From Actinomycetota bacterium (GTDB taxonomy: Bacteria; Actinomycetota; Actinomycetes; Nanopelagicales; Nanopelagicaceae), in NCBI GenBank assembly GCA_009698815.1, contig WLPJ01000004.1, positions 62,001 through 126,000 of the forward strand: a stretch of 64,000 nucleotides of DNA. The letters run 5' to 3'. This document shows positions 26,640 through 37,744 of this stretch, piece by piece. The notes under the pieces were generated by a model that saw nothing but the letters and a program-made list of their open reading frames with translations, was not told the origin of the DNA and made no database searches. Both the position numbers and the translations under genes were made by a program. Position 1 is the stretch's first letter. Each line of letters opens with the position of its first letter.

Positions 26640-28889
26640 CTACGCCAGCGCTGCGGATAATTTCTGCGCAACTTCTTCTGCCCGCTGCGCTGTGAGAGGG
26701 CCACCACCAATTTCGGTGACATATAAAGTATCAATTGCCTCGGCGCCAAGTGTTGTGACAATTGCTGAGCGGATATCAATCTGACATTTAGTAATTGTGT
26801 CACCAATGCCAAAGAGAAGAGCAGGACGATCATGGCTGCGAACTTCTATGATCGTGGCATCGGTGGCCGCATCTAGAAAAGTTTCAACGGTTGGCGACGG
26901 TACTGGAATGGAAGGCAGGGATGCGTAATCTGCAATTCTCTGCTCAATTCGCTCCTTTAATTCTCGTGAATCGTCTAAAGCATCAGCAATCATTTGATGA
27001 ATAAGGTCACCTTCAACAGTCGGCGCATACTGATTTGGGGTGACAATCCATTTCATGATCGCACTATTTTCAAATGTTTTAGTACGAGCTGAGCGAACGT
27101 CGAAACGGGCAAGATTTAAAACCCCTGCAACAATCGAAAGTAATCCTGGCTTATCCGGGGCAATTATTTCCACTGCAAAATCTGGGCTACGTTCTTCGAT
27201 GCGAACTCGTAAAGTGCCAGTTCGGGCAAAAGTTCGTTGTTCGTCAGTGAACTCTGGCTGTGTTGCAGCAGTGTTATCAGCAAGGGCGCTTGTAACGCGT
27301 GCAACTAGGTCACTTAGCAAACTTGCTTTCCAGTCACTCCATGCCGCATGTCCGGTTGCCTGGCCGTCGGCGATGCTAAGTGCGTGAAGAAGTTCTAGAG
27401 TCTGCAGATCCGGAATCACTGCAATTACAGATGCGATCGTCGCTGGATCATCTAAATCTCTTCGGGTTGCTGTCGCGCTTAACAACAGGTGATGTTTGAC
27501 CAAAAGTTTTAGCGTTGCGATATCTGACTCAGCGAAACCAATTCGCCTGGCAAGTGGCTCAATTAGTTTTTCACCGCGTTCGCTGTGATCTTCCTGTGTC
27601 CCCTTTCCAAGATCGTGAAAGAGTGCGGCAAAGAGTAATAAATCCGGCCTATGAACGCTTCGAGTAAGTGCTGCTGCAAAAACTGCAGTCTCCACCATAT
27701 GTCGATCAACGGTATGGCGATGAAGAACGTTGCGTTGCGGCAACGATCGTACGGACCGCCATTCCGGCAGCCAGTGAAAGAGAATCTCCTCTTGATCTAA
27801 ACCTTCCCAGATTCGAACCATTGGAAAGCCTGCTCCAATTAAGGTAATCAAATTTTCACGGGCGGCTCGCGGCCAAGGGTTAGGCAGGACTCCAACGCCA
27901 TTTAGATAAGACTGCATCAAACGTTGCATCGTGCTTGGTGAAACTGGCAACCCTGCTTGCGCTGCCGTTGCTGCAGCACGTATTCCTATCGCAGAATCGC
28001 TAGCTAAGTCGAAATTTTCACTGATGGAAACTTCCTGATGTGCAATTGTTATTCCAGGCGAAACTTGCGTGGTGCGGGCTTTCTTCAGGAATCTACTTAG
28101 TCCATCTTTACTTCGATGATCAAGGCGATGCCACGTTGATTCTAAAAGATAATCCACCGAACGCGCTGCTTGTGCGACAGCGCCCATCAACGCATCTGCA
28201 TCGGAGTAATTCAAAATTTCAGAAACTTTATCCTGTTCCTGAAAGAGCAGACGGTCTTTATCGCGGCCGGTAACGATATGTAGCGCTTCGCGCACGTTCA
28301 TAAGAATTGATTCAGCGCTGCTGATATGTTCAAGTGAAACAGTCACAGCGCCACTTAGCGCAACTGCGCGAAGGGCGGTGATATCGCGCAAGCCGCCCCG
28401 CGCCTCTTTCAGATCAGGTTCGAGTAAGTAGGCAAGCTCGCCAGCACGTTCGTGGCGATCGGAAAGAGATTTACGAAGTTCTGCAAGTCGCTCGCGCGAT
28501 CTATTGCGCCAATCTTCAATGGCATCGTGCTGCACCGCTGCCACCAAATCTGGATCACCGCAAATTAATCGGATATCCAATAAACCAAGGGCAACTTTAA
28601 GGTCATCCGCTGCTGTATCTCTGGTTTCAGTGCGTGTACGCACCGCATGATCGACCTTAAAAGATTTATCCCACAAAGGGTAGAGAACTTTATTTGCTAA
28701 GTCAGAGAGATCTTTTTCATCGACCCGACCATTGTGCAGAAAGAGAATATCTAAATCAGAACCCGGAGATAGCTCACCGCGGCCGTAACCACCGACCGCG
28801 GCGAGTGCTACCCCTGCTACACCGGTAAAGAGTGAGTTTAAAAGACGATCGCTCTCATTTGATCGTTCTCGCCGCTCACGTGTACCCAT
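26640..28889 (-). CDS. glnD: PII uridylyltransferase / uridylyl-removing enzyme GlnD
   Basis: 749 residues. Nucleotidyltransferase motif GGYGRGELSPGSDLD at residues 33-47, GlnD linker (LLEPDLKEARGGLRDI), HD phosphohydrolase with LFAALFHDLGKG and KHHL, and two C-terminal ACT domains (about 575-650 and 680-745, FAVEIIAPDKPGLLS and EVRSHDRPALLFG). It modifies PII at the tyrosine of its T-loop according to glutamine level; actinobacterial GlnD proteins adenylylate rather than uridylylate. Last gene of the amtB-glnB-glnD nitrogen operon. The N-terminus before the NT motif is short but adequate. Confidence 0.95.
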   Translation of the reverse strand: MGTRERRERSNESDRLLNSLFTGVAGVALAAVGGYGRGELSPGSDLDILFLHNGRVDEKDLSDLANKVLYPLWDKSFKVDHAVRTRTETRDTAADDLKVALGLLDIRLICGDPDLVAAVQHDAIEDWRNRSRERLAELRKSLSDRHERAGELAYLLEPDLKEARGGLRDITALRAVALSGAVTVSLEHISSAESILMNVREALHIVTGRDKDRLLFQEQDKVSEILNYSDADALMGAVAQAARSVDYLLESTWHRLDHRSKDGLSRFLKKARTTQVSPGITIAHQEVSISENFDLASDSAIGIRAAATAAQAGLPVSPSTMQRLMQSYLNGVGVLPNPWPRAARENLITLIGAGFPMVRIWEGLDQEEILFHWLPEWRSVRSLPQRNVLHRHTVDRHMVETAVFAAALTRSVHRPDLLLFAALFHDLGKGTQEDHSERGEKLIEPLARRIGFAESDIATLKLLVKHHLLLSATATRRDLDDPATIASVIAVIPDLQTLELLHALSIADGQATGHAAWSDWKASLLSDLVARVTSALADNTAATQPEFTDEQRTFARTGTLRVRIEERSPDFAVEIIAPDKPGLLSIVAGVLNLARFDVRSARTKTFENSAIMKWIVTPNQYAPTVEGDLIHQMIADALDDSRELKERIEQRIADYASLPSIPVPSPTVETFLDAATDATIIEVRSHDRPALLFGIGDTITKCQIDIRSAIVTTLGAEAIDTLYVTEIGGGPLTAQRAEEVAQKLSAALA

Positions 28890-28930
28890 GCAACTATCTT
28901 ACTTATTTACTGCTGGTGACTTAGAAGGTA

Positions 28931-30582
<1,652 letters not shown>

Positions 30583-30703
30583 TAGTTTCTTCTTTCACTC
30601 ATAACCTATGAACCCTCGCCGTTGAGATGGGGCAAAGATGCCGATCTCGGGTTACAGGGGTTCGGTTTCTAGGTTAAGACGCGGTCACAAAATCGACCTT
30701 TGT

Positions 30704-30719
30704 GTTACAACTTTGTTAC
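30704..30719 (-). promoter_or_regulatory. Possible GlnR-type box upstream of amtB
   Basis: On the minus strand GTAAC-N6-GTAAC, two direct half-sites 11 bp apart, about 125 bases before the amtB start. Actinobacterial GlnR sites follow gTnAC-N6-GaAAC, so spacing fits and the second half-site is close. Direct evidence is one short match only. Confidence 0.4.
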
Positions 30720-30731
30720 AAGAGCGAAGGG

Positions 30732-31571
30732 CTAATCTGCAATTAAGCCCGATATATAAGCAGCGGGCGCAAATACTGCAAGATCGGTATCGCTTTCGCC
30801 TGTGCCGATGAACTTAATAGGGATATCCAAGGCGCTCTCGATCGCCAGCGCCACACCGCCACGGGCGCTGCCATCGAGCTTTGTAACAATTAATCCAGTG
30901 ACCGCAACTGCTTCGGTAAATATCTTTGCTTGCGCGATGCCATTTTGCCCAGTGGTCGCATCTATAACGAGCAGTACTTCAGCCACGACAAGTGTTTTCT
31001 CTACTACTCGTTTCACTTTTTCGAGTTCGGCCATCAAATCACTCTTGTTATGTAGGCGACCAGCTGTATCAATAATTAAATAATCTGAACTTAATTCTTT
31101 GCTGCGAGTAGCGGCGTCAAAGGCGACTGATGCCGGTTCAGCACCCTCTTTACCTGCAATAACCTCAACACCAACGCGTTTGCCCCAAGTTTGTAATTGA
31201 TCCACTGCTGCCGCGCGAAAGGTATCTGCCGCAGCCAGAACTACAGAGCTACCTGATGACTTTAAGTGCGCTGCAAGCTTGGCAACTGAAGTTGTTTTGC
31301 CAGTGCCATTTACTCCAACGACCATTATTACGGTTGTCTGATCGCTTTTGGATAAAGTACGAGATTTAGCGCTGAGATGCTCATTTAAAATCTGAGTTAG
31401 CGAGACTAGTGCGTCTCCACCTTTTATTAACTTAGCACTTTGAATTATCTGCGATGTCAGTGTCGGGCCAAGATCGGAGCCCAAAAGTTCGGTTTCAAGT
31501 ACTTGCCAATCAAGTGGATCTGCGGTGGATTCACCTTTTATTTTTGCGACAAACTTACTGAAAATTCCCAC
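30732..31571 (-). CDS. ftsY: Signal recognition particle receptor FtsY
   Basis: 279 residues, the NG core of FtsY: N domain (about 1-75), G domain with VNGTGKTTSVAKLAAHL, ADTFRAAAVDQLQTWG, DTAGRLHNKSDLM, TKLDGSARGG and the C-terminal GTGESDTDLAVF. The acidic membrane-binding A domain seen in many FtsY proteins is reduced to a few residues, giving a compact form. It docks the Ffh-ribosome complex to the membrane. It lies 15 bases downstream of smc in the conserved smc-ftsY order. Confidence 0.96.
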   Translation of the reverse strand: MGIFSKFVAKIKGESTADPLDWQVLETELLGSDLGPTLTSQIIQSAKLIKGGDALVSLTQILNEHLSAKSRTLSKSDQTTVIMVVGVNGTGKTTSVAKLAAHLKSSGSSVVLAAADTFRAAAVDQLQTWGKRVGVEVIAGKEGAEPASVAFDAATRSKELSSDYLIIDTAGRLHNKSDLMAELEKVKRVVEKTLVVAEVLLVIDATTGQNGIAQAKIFTEAVAVTGLIVTKLDGSARGGVALAIESALDIPIKFIGTGESDTDLAVFAPAAYISGLIAD

Positions 31572-31586
31572 AGAACACCTAGCTAA

Positions 31587-34500
31587 TTAAGCAGATTCAG
31601 AATCACGCAAGCGCTGCGAGATAACTTCAGTTACGCCATCACCGCGCATGGTCACGCCATACAAAGCGTCAGCGATCTCCATAGTGCGCTTCTGGTGGGT
31701 AATAATGATCAACTGTGAACTCTGGCGCAGTTCTTCCAAAATCACCAGCAGTCGACCGAGGTTTACATCATCCAGAGCTGCTTCAACTTCATCCAGTACG
31801 TAGAACGGACTAGGGCGCGCCTTAAATATTGCAATTAACATCGCCACAGCCGTTAGTGACTTTTCGCCACCAGATAGAAGTGAGAGACGTTTAATTCGCT
31901 TTCCAGGTGGACGCGCTTCCACGTCAACGCCAGTATTTAGCGGATCATCCGGATTGGTGAGAATTAATCGTCCATCTCCACCTGGGAATAAGCGCGCGAA
32001 AATATCTTCGAAATGCTTGGCAGTCTCTTCAAATGCATCCATGAAGATCTGCTGCACGCGATCATCTACTTCCTTGATGATGTCGAGCAGATCTTTTTTG
32101 GTGCGCTTGAGGTCTTCCAGCTGTTCGGCTAAGAATTTAAGACGTTCTTCTAGCGCGTTATATTCTTCAAGAGCAAGCGGATTAATCTTTCCAAGCAAAG
32201 TTAGTGAACGCTCGGTTGCTGCCAAACGTTTCTCTTGCTGGTCACGGCGATATGGAATTAACTCAGTTGCAACAATTTCGCCTTCGTCGGTCTCAATAAA
32301 TGTTGGAACATCATTTTGTGGACCGTATTCATTCACTAGCGTTGCAGTATCAACGCCAAGTTCTTCTACGCATTTAACTTCTAGCGCTTCGATACGCATG
32401 CGTTGTTCCGCACGAGCGATTTCATCTTTATGTACTGAAGAAGTTAATTGCTCAAGAACTGTGGCAAGTTCGCGACCACGTGAGCGAACAGTAAGAGTTT
32501 CACCTTCACGATCAGAACGCGATGCCTCTAAGCGAGCACGTTCCGTCGCAGCCTTGGCAATAGATCGTTCGATATGAATCAACGCTTCATAGGCCGCCTC
32601 AGCAATGGCTGATGAAATAAGGGCGCCGCGTGCACGAGCCCCGCGACGCGATACAGCACGCTCTGATGCTTCTCGTTCTGTATGTGCCGCATCCTCTAAA
32701 GTTTTTGCACGAGCTGAGATTGAATCAACACGCTCTTCGCTAGTACGTACTGCCAGTCTGGCTTCTACCTCTGAGGTGCGCGCAAGTGAAACTTGATTGC
32801 GTAAATTCTCGGCAACGGTGTGATCTGGTTCGGCAATATAACCATGCTGTTGTAACTGAGCAGATGCAATAGATACTTCATTCTCATCGCGACCTTTGGC
32901 CGAAGTTGCCTCAGCGATTGCCAGATTCAGTCGTTCTACTTCAGCCGATGCCGATTTCATATTCTGGCCTGAGACAGCAAGCTGTTCAGTCAAAGCTGCA
33001 ATGCGAGCATCAGATTCATTTAACTTAGAGAGTGCGATATCAAATAGCCCCTGTTTGGAGTCAACTTCACCTTGCGCTATGACTATCTCGAACTTCAAGC
33101 GATCGCAGGTATGCGAGATGGTTTCTAACTTCCTTGTTAGCTCTTGAACTAGCGCGTTAATTTCAATAAGCGATGTAGAGGATGCGGAACCGCCACGAGC
33201 ACGTTTAGCAGTTATAACATCGCCATCTCGAGTTACGACGGTCAGCATTGGGTTTGCGCGCAAGATGCTTTCGGCATCGCGCACGCTTTCCACGACAACT
33301 GTTGTAGATAGCAACGAGATCAGTAGTTCAGAAATCTCATTTGATCGCACATGTGAAGTAAGTGGGGTGAGTCCTGCCGGGATGGATGCTGCAGATGTAG
33401 ATCCGGGTTCGTAAACCAAGACATCAGCTTGACCTAAATTTTCACTGCGCAAAGTTGTAAGAGCGCTAACTGCTGAAGTTAGATCACGAACCACAATGGC
33501 ATCTGCCAGTGAGCCAAGTGCGGCAGCAGTTGCTGCCTCCCATCCACTATCGACATGTATCAGCGAGGCGATGGAACCGAGTATGGAAAGCCCACGTGAA
33601 TCTTTCATAAGTGCGGCGCCGCCATCGCGTGATTTCGAGGTGAGATGCATCGCCTCTAGCTTTGATTCAATCGCATTGCGTTCACGATCTGCAGCGCGCT
33701 CGGCATCAATTAGGTTATTTAGATTCAATTTCACTGACTCCAGGGTCTGCTTAGCAACCTCAAATTCAGAGTCCAGGCCAAGTTCGCCAGCATCTGCGCC
33801 AGCAATATCCATTTCGAAAGTTGAGTACTCGCGTTGTGCACTTTGCGCGCGAGCCTGCGCTTCATCACGCGCCTTTGTTAAACGGGCGATTTCCTCGGCT
33901 ATGGCATCAAGGCGTGCGGCAAGGGATTTGATGTGGCCCTCTTGACGCGCAGTTCCTTCACGTTGGTCGGCAATAGCTCGCATCGCCGCAGCGATTTTAT
34001 CTTCTTCGGCTTTCAGTGATGCTTCTGCAGTCGCAAGTTCTTGTGTAGTTGTAGACAGCGCACTTCGTGAGTTTGCAACTCCGGCGCGAAGTTGTGCTTC
34101 TTCCGTGCGAAGTGTCGCCGCTTCTAGATCAAGAGCGTCTGGATCTCGGCCAGCGCTGCGCGCTTCTTCAGCTTCTTCAGCCAGGAAGCGGGAACGCTCT
34201 TGGGCAAGTGATTGAGTTCCGCGAAATTTTTCACGGAGCGCGCTAAGTGAATAAAAATTCTCTTGTGCTGCAATTAGCAGCGGACTTTCAAAGGCGGCTT
34301 GCGAATCAAGTGCTTCTTCGCGCAGGCGAATCTTTTCAACTTCCTCTTCAACCAATGAACGTCTCTCGCGCAGCGCAGTCTCGTCAGCAACTTCGGCATC
34401 AAGAGTTTTGGAAAGTGTGATGTAGTCATCGGCAAGTAAGCGCAATTTGGCATCGCGCAGGTCTGCTTGGATGGTCGCAGCTTTTTTCGCAACTTCGGCT

Positions 34501-35123
34501 TGCCTACCAAGCGGGCGAAGTTGGCGACGCAGTTCGACAGTCAAATCCTGAACACGCGCTAAATTAGCCTGCATAGAATCTAACTTGCGAAGCGCCTTCT
34601 CTTTGCGCTTGCGGTGCTTAAGTACTCCTGCTGCTTCTTCAATAAATCCACGACGTTCTTCAGGCGTTGCCAACAAGATCGCATCGAGTTGGCCTTGACC
34701 AACGATTACGTGCATTTCGCGACCAATTCCGGAGTCGCTGAGGAGTTCTTGAATATCTAGGAGGCGGGATGCTTCTCCATTAATTTGATATTCACTTTGA
34801 CCGTTGCGAAAAAGTATTCTTGAAATCGTAACTTCGGTGTAATCAATAGGAAGCGCGCCATCGGTGTTATCGATTGTTAAGGAAACTTCTGCGCGTCCTA
34901 GTGGTGCGCGACCGCTTGTTCCCGCGAAGATGACATCTTCCATCTTTCCGCCACGAAGTGATTTGGCACCTTGCTCACCCATTACCCAGGTGAGGGCATC
35001 AACAACATTTGATTTTCCAGAGCCGTTAGGACCAACGACACAAGTAATGCCCGGTTCCAGGCGAAGGGTCGTAGATGATGCAAAGGACTTAAAGCCCTTG
35101 AGCGTCATACTCTTTAAATACAC
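31587..35123 (-). CDS. smc: Chromosome segregation ATPase SMC
   Basis: 1178 residues. N-terminal head with Walker A GPNGSGKSNVVDAL at about 32-46; coiled coil; hinge at roughly 510-660 (GLSILGSIASLIHVDSGWEAA, VTRDGDVIT); second coiled coil; C-terminal head with signature LSLLSGGEKSLTAVAMLIAIF and Walker B PFYVLDEVEAALDDVN. It loads with ScpAB to organise and segregate the chromosome. Followed by ftsY and preceded by rnc, the standard actinobacterial rnc-smc-ftsY layout. Complete. Confidence 0.98.
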   Translation of the reverse strand: MYLKSMTLKGFKSFASSTTLRLEPGITCVVGPNGSGKSNVVDALTWVMGEQGAKSLRGGKMEDVIFAGTSGRAPLGRAEVSLTIDNTDGALPIDYTEVTISRILFRNGQSEYQINGEASRLLDIQELLSDSGIGREMHVIVGQGQLDAILLATPEERRGFIEEAAGVLKHRKRKEKALRKLDSMQANLARVQDLTVELRRQLRPLGRQAEVAKKAATIQADLRDAKLRLLADDYITLSKTLDAEVADETALRERRSLVEEEVEKIRLREEALDSQAAFESPLLIAAQENFYSLSALREKFRGTQSLAQERSRFLAEEAEEARSAGRDPDALDLEAATLRTEEAQLRAGVANSRSALSTTTQELATAEASLKAEEDKIAAAMRAIADQREGTARQEGHIKSLAARLDAIAEEIARLTKARDEAQARAQSAQREYSTFEMDIAGADAGELGLDSEFEVAKQTLESVKLNLNNLIDAERAADRERNAIESKLEAMHLTSKSRDGGAALMKDSRGLSILGSIASLIHVDSGWEAATAAALGSLADAIVVRDLTSAVSALTTLRSENLGQADVLVYEPGSTSAASIPAGLTPLTSHVRSNEISELLISLLSTTVVVESVRDAESILRANPMLTVVTRDGDVITAKRARGGSASSTSLIEINALVQELTRKLETISHTCDRLKFEIVIAQGEVDSKQGLFDIALSKLNESDARIAALTEQLAVSGQNMKSASAEVERLNLAIAEATSAKGRDENEVSIASAQLQQHGYIAEPDHTVAENLRNQVSLARTSEVEARLAVRTSEERVDSISARAKTLEDAAHTEREASERAVSRRGARARGALISSAIAEAAYEALIHIERSIAKAATERARLEASRSDREGETLTVRSRGRELATVLEQLTSSVHKDEIARAEQRMRIEALEVKCVEELGVDTATLVNEYGPQNDVPTFIETDEGEIVATELIPYRRDQQEKRLAATERSLTLLGKINPLALEEYNALEERLKFLAEQLEDLKRTKKDLLDIIKEVDDRVQQIFMDAFEETAKHFEDIFARLFPGGDGRLILTNPDDPLNTGVDVEARPPGKRIKRLSLLSGGEKSLTAVAMLIAIFKARPSPFYVLDEVEAALDDVNLGRLLVILEELRQSSQLIIITHQKRTMEIADALYGVTMRGDGVTEVISQRLRDSESA

Positions 35124-35177
35124 GGAGTAAACCTACCGTTTAGGTGACGTGTTTATATACGCGACTCAAGTGAAGTA

Positions 35178-35867
35178 CTACTTGAGGGTTGCCAGAATTT
35201 CAAATGCTAAACGGGCCGCCGATTGTTCGGCTTCGCGTTTGCTCTTACCAACACCTTCTGCAACCGCTTCCCCTGCAATAAGTGCCACTGCAGTAAAACT
35301 CTTATCGTGATCAGGCCCTTCTTCAGTTACTTGATATTCAAGAGTGCCTTTACCGAGGGATGAAACTAATTCTTGCAGCGCAGTTTTCCCATCAAGACCT
35401 GCACCCTTAGCCATGGCACTTTCTAAAGTTTCATTAATTAGTGCACGAACAACTGTTGTTGTACTGGCAAATCCGAGTTCTAGATAAATCGCACCAATTA
35501 GCGCTTCTAGAGCATCGGCCAAGAGTGAATTTTTATCGCGACCGCCGGTTACTTCTTCACCTTTACCGAGGCGGATGTATTTACCGAGATCTAGTGTGCG
35601 CGCAATATCTGCGAGCGCACGCATATTTACAATGCCTGAACGCAGTGGTGATAAACGTGATTCATCGAGATCTGGATAACGCAAATAAAGTTCTTCGGTG
35701 ACTATTAATCCAAGTACGGAATCACCTAAGAACTCGAGACGTTCGTTGGTTTCTTTCGCACCGCTTTCGTAAGCGAATGAACGATGCGTAAAAGCTAACT
35801 CGAGCAATTCGGGAGAAAGTGAGATCCCGAGTTGCGAAGTTAAAGAAGAGTACAGATCAGACCTCAA
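35178..35867 (-). CDS. rnc: Ribonuclease III
   Basis: 229 residues. Catalytic domain with AFTHRSFAYESG, signature NERLEFLGDSVLGLIVTEEL and the metal-binding DALEALIGAIYLE; C-terminal dsRNA-binding domain (about 155-227, DGKTALQELVSSLG and KREAEQSAARLAFEIL). It processes rRNA and cleaves double-stranded RNA. The start is TTG at 35867, inside the last codons of rpmF (11-base overlap), so translation is probably coupled to that of L32. No alternative start keeps the N-terminal helix. Confidence 0.95.
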   Translation of the reverse strand: MRSDLYSSLTSQLGISLSPELLELAFTHRSFAYESGAKETNERLEFLGDSVLGLIVTEELYLRYPDLDESRLSPLRSGIVNMRALADIARTLDLGKYIRLGKGEEVTGGRDKNSLLADALEALIGAIYLELGFASTTTVVRALINETLESAMAKGAGLDGKTALQELVSSLGKGTLEYQVTEEGPDHDKSFTAVALIAGEAVAEGVGKSKREAEQSAARLAFEILATLK

Positions 35868-36030
35868 GTACCTGACGGCGGTTATATGTTCCGCAAGTTG
35901 GGCAAGCTGTGTGAGTCAATTTTGGTTGCTGGCATTGTGGGCATGCTGCAAGGGATGCGGCAGTTGTCTTCCACATGCTGCGGCGTGAGCGTGTCTTCGA
36001 ACGAGACATCTTTCGCTTTGGTACTGGCAC
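35857..36030 (-). CDS. rpmF: 50S ribosomal protein L32 (zinc-binding form)
   Basis: Missed by the ORF track because of size. GTG at 36030 to TGA at 35857 encodes 57 residues starting MPVPKRKMSRSKTRSRRSMWKT, then two CxxC pairs (CPQC and CPTC) and NRRQVLEV, the full L32 pattern with a zinc ribbon. AAGGA lies about 8 bases upstream of the GTG. Found between DUF177 and rnc, its standard position in actinobacteria. Overlaps the rnc start by 11 bases. Confidence 0.95.
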   Translation of the reverse strand: MPVPKRKMSRSKTRSRRSMWKTTAASLAACPQCQQPKLTHTACPTCGTYNRRQVLEV

Positions 36031-36133
36031 GGTAATCGTCCTTAATCTCTGCTGACCTCAGGCAATCTGTGCCCAGGCTTACTGCTAAATGGCTAACTGC
36101 TAAATCACTTCTTGCTAATGGAGGAAGTATCCC

Positions 36134-36721
36134 TTATTCGGGCGAATTCTTAAAATCCAAACCTTGCAGCCCGGCCCAACGAGCGTCAATCGCTTCGTGA
36201 GCATGGTCTTGCGGCAGCCTCTCCCACTTTTCGCCACAGTCCGGGCAGAGACCTAGGCATCCTTTAGAACATAACGGGTTAGCGGGCAGATCCAGCACGA
36301 TCGCATCTCTAATTGGAATCTCAAGATCCATGACGCTGCCATCTAGGAATAACTCTTCGTCGCTGGCTAGATCATCTTCTTCTATCTTGGCAGCTTTTTT
36401 TCCACGCTTGCCACCTTTATCTGAAGTTGGTTCATAGCGATAGAGCTCTTGAATTTTGCGCTCGACCTCAATCTCAACTGGATCTAAGCAACGAATACAT
36501 TCACCTTTTGCTATTGCAAATATTTGCGCACTTAGCAAAACACCTTCTGTGACAGATTCCAGGCGCAGATCTACTTCTATGACATCTCCTGCAGGAACAG
36601 CGACGAGGGCGATGCCTACCGGTTCTAAAATCGCCAAATCTAGTTGGTACTCCTTCATCTCCCCCGCTCGGCGAGGTAGTTCATGAGTATTGAATTCAAA
36701 TACCTGGGATGCACGGCTCAT
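36134..36721 (-). CDS. YceD/DUF177 family protein
   Basis: 195 residues matching the DUF177 (YceD) family: N-terminal LPRRAGEMKEYQLD, EGVLLSAQIFAIAKGECIRCLDPVEIEV in the centre, and the conserved C-terminal LPANPLCSKGCLGLCPDCGEKWERLP. The two cysteine pairs look metal-binding. It is nearly always next to rpmF and is linked to 23S rRNA or 50S biogenesis in bacteria and plastids; its exact role in actinobacteria (Rv2926c) is not settled. Confidence 0.92.
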   Translation of the reverse strand: MSRASQVFEFNTHELPRRAGEMKEYQLDLAILEPVGIALVAVPAGDVIEVDLRLESVTEGVLLSAQIFAIAKGECIRCLDPVEIEVERKIQELYRYEPTSDKGGKRGKKAAKIEEDDLASDEELFLDGSVMDLEIPIRDAIVLDLPANPLCSKGCLGLCPDCGEKWERLPQDHAHEAIDARWAGLQGLDFKNSPE

Positions 36722-36750
36722 GGATATTAAATAGCGCTCTGCGGGTTCAG

Positions 36751-37233
36751 TTAATTATCGTCAGCAAGTTGCGAAAGAACATCTTTATCGTTGGCACCGT
36801 CTAGGCGTTCACGGCCACGGGCAACAGCATCCATGGTCTTATTTAGAATAACTTCCAAGGTAGCTAAGCGGCCATCGATATAACTCTCTACTTCGGCGCG
36901 TTCGTCAGCTGCTAGCACGCGCGCTTCATCGAGAATTCTTTGCGCTTCATCGCGCGCGGCCTGCACAATCGCGGTCTGTTCGATCATTCGCGCAACATCT
37001 TCACGAGCCGTAGCAATCATCTGCTCAGAACTCGAGCGCCCTTCTTCAATTAACTTCTCACGTTGGGCGATTATATCTTCGGCGCGATACAGGTCTTCTG
37101 GAAGCGCTTCTTTGGCGCCATCTAAGATTTCTAGAATTTCACCACGGTGCACAACGCAAGATGCTGATAGCGGAACTCCGCGAGCTTCTTCGATAAGAGT
37201 GATCGCTGTACTTATTTTCTCGATTGAATCCAT
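36751..37233 (-). CDS. DivIVA-domain-like coiled-coil protein (SepIVA-like)
   Basis: 160 residues, almost entirely helical: an N-terminal helix with SASCVVHRGEILEILDGAKEALPEDLYRAEDII, then a long charged coiled coil (about 55-150, AREDVARMIEQTAIVQAARDEAQRILDEAR). Position between coaD and DUF177 and the N-terminal pattern match Rv2927c / SepIVA, a DivIVA-related septation protein of mycobacteria that helps set cell-wall synthesis and division. This copy is shorter than the mycobacterial one. Cytoplasmic, with no membrane segment. Confidence 0.75.
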   Translation of the reverse strand: MDSIEKISTAITLIEEARGVPLSASCVVHRGEILEILDGAKEALPEDLYRAEDIIAQREKLIEEGRSSSEQMIATAREDVARMIEQTAIVQAARDEAQRILDEARVLAADERAEVESYIDGRLATLEVILNKTMDAVARGRERLDGANDKDVLSQLADDN

Positions 37234-37235
37234 TT

Positions 37236-37715
37236 TTACTTCCCTACTACTCGTGCTTTAAGTGCATCATTTACGATGCCTGGAACCATGGAAGAGACAT
37301 CGCCACCGAAATGTGCGAGTTCTTTAACGATTGATGAAGATAGAAATGAATGTGCCGGCGCGGTTGCCATAAACATAGTTTCAACACCGGTTCCTTGTAA
37401 ATTTATTTGTGCCATTTGTAGTTCATAGTCAAAGTCGGTTACCGCACGTAAGCCCTTGACGATCGCCTGAATTGAATTTGCCTTGCAATAATCAACCAGC
37501 AGCCCATGCCATGAATCAACCTTCACATTATTAAATTTTGAAGTGGTTTGGCGAATCATCTCCATGCGCTCTTCAACTGTGAAAAGGCTGGCTTTTGTGC
37601 GATTAGCTAAGACCGCAATAATGACTTCATCAAATTGCCCACTGGCTCGCTCGATAATATCTAAGTGCCCAAAAGTGATGGGATCAAATGACCCAGGGCA
37701 GACGGCGCGCTTCAT
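37236..37715 (-). CDS. coaD: Phosphopantetheine adenylyltransferase
   Basis: 159 residues. The nucleotidyltransferase start is MKRAVCPGSFDPITFGHLDIIERA (the usual NGH is FGH here, keeping the catalytic His), then VLANRTKASLFTVEERMEMI, IVKGLRAVTDFDYELQMAQIN and SFLSSSIVKELAHFGGDVS. It makes dephospho-CoA, the next-to-last step of CoA synthesis. Two bases separate it from the SepIVA-like gene and 29 bases from rsmD, in the usual rsmD-coaD order. Confidence 0.97.
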   Translation of the reverse strand: MKRAVCPGSFDPITFGHLDIIERASGQFDEVIIAVLANRTKASLFTVEERMEMIRQTTSKFNNVKVDSWHGLLVDYCKANSIQAIVKGLRAVTDFDYELQMAQINLQGTGVETMFMATAPAHSFLSSSIVKELAHFGGDVSSMVPGIVNDALKARVVGK

Positions 37716-37744
37716 GGTGTAAACGCTAGCAACGATTAACCGGG

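Noticed and set aside
31954-32577. 207-residue plus-strand ORF (and others up to 33945)
   Set aside because: Ser/Arg-rich shadows opposite smc coiled-coil codons; no ribosome site or recognisable motif.
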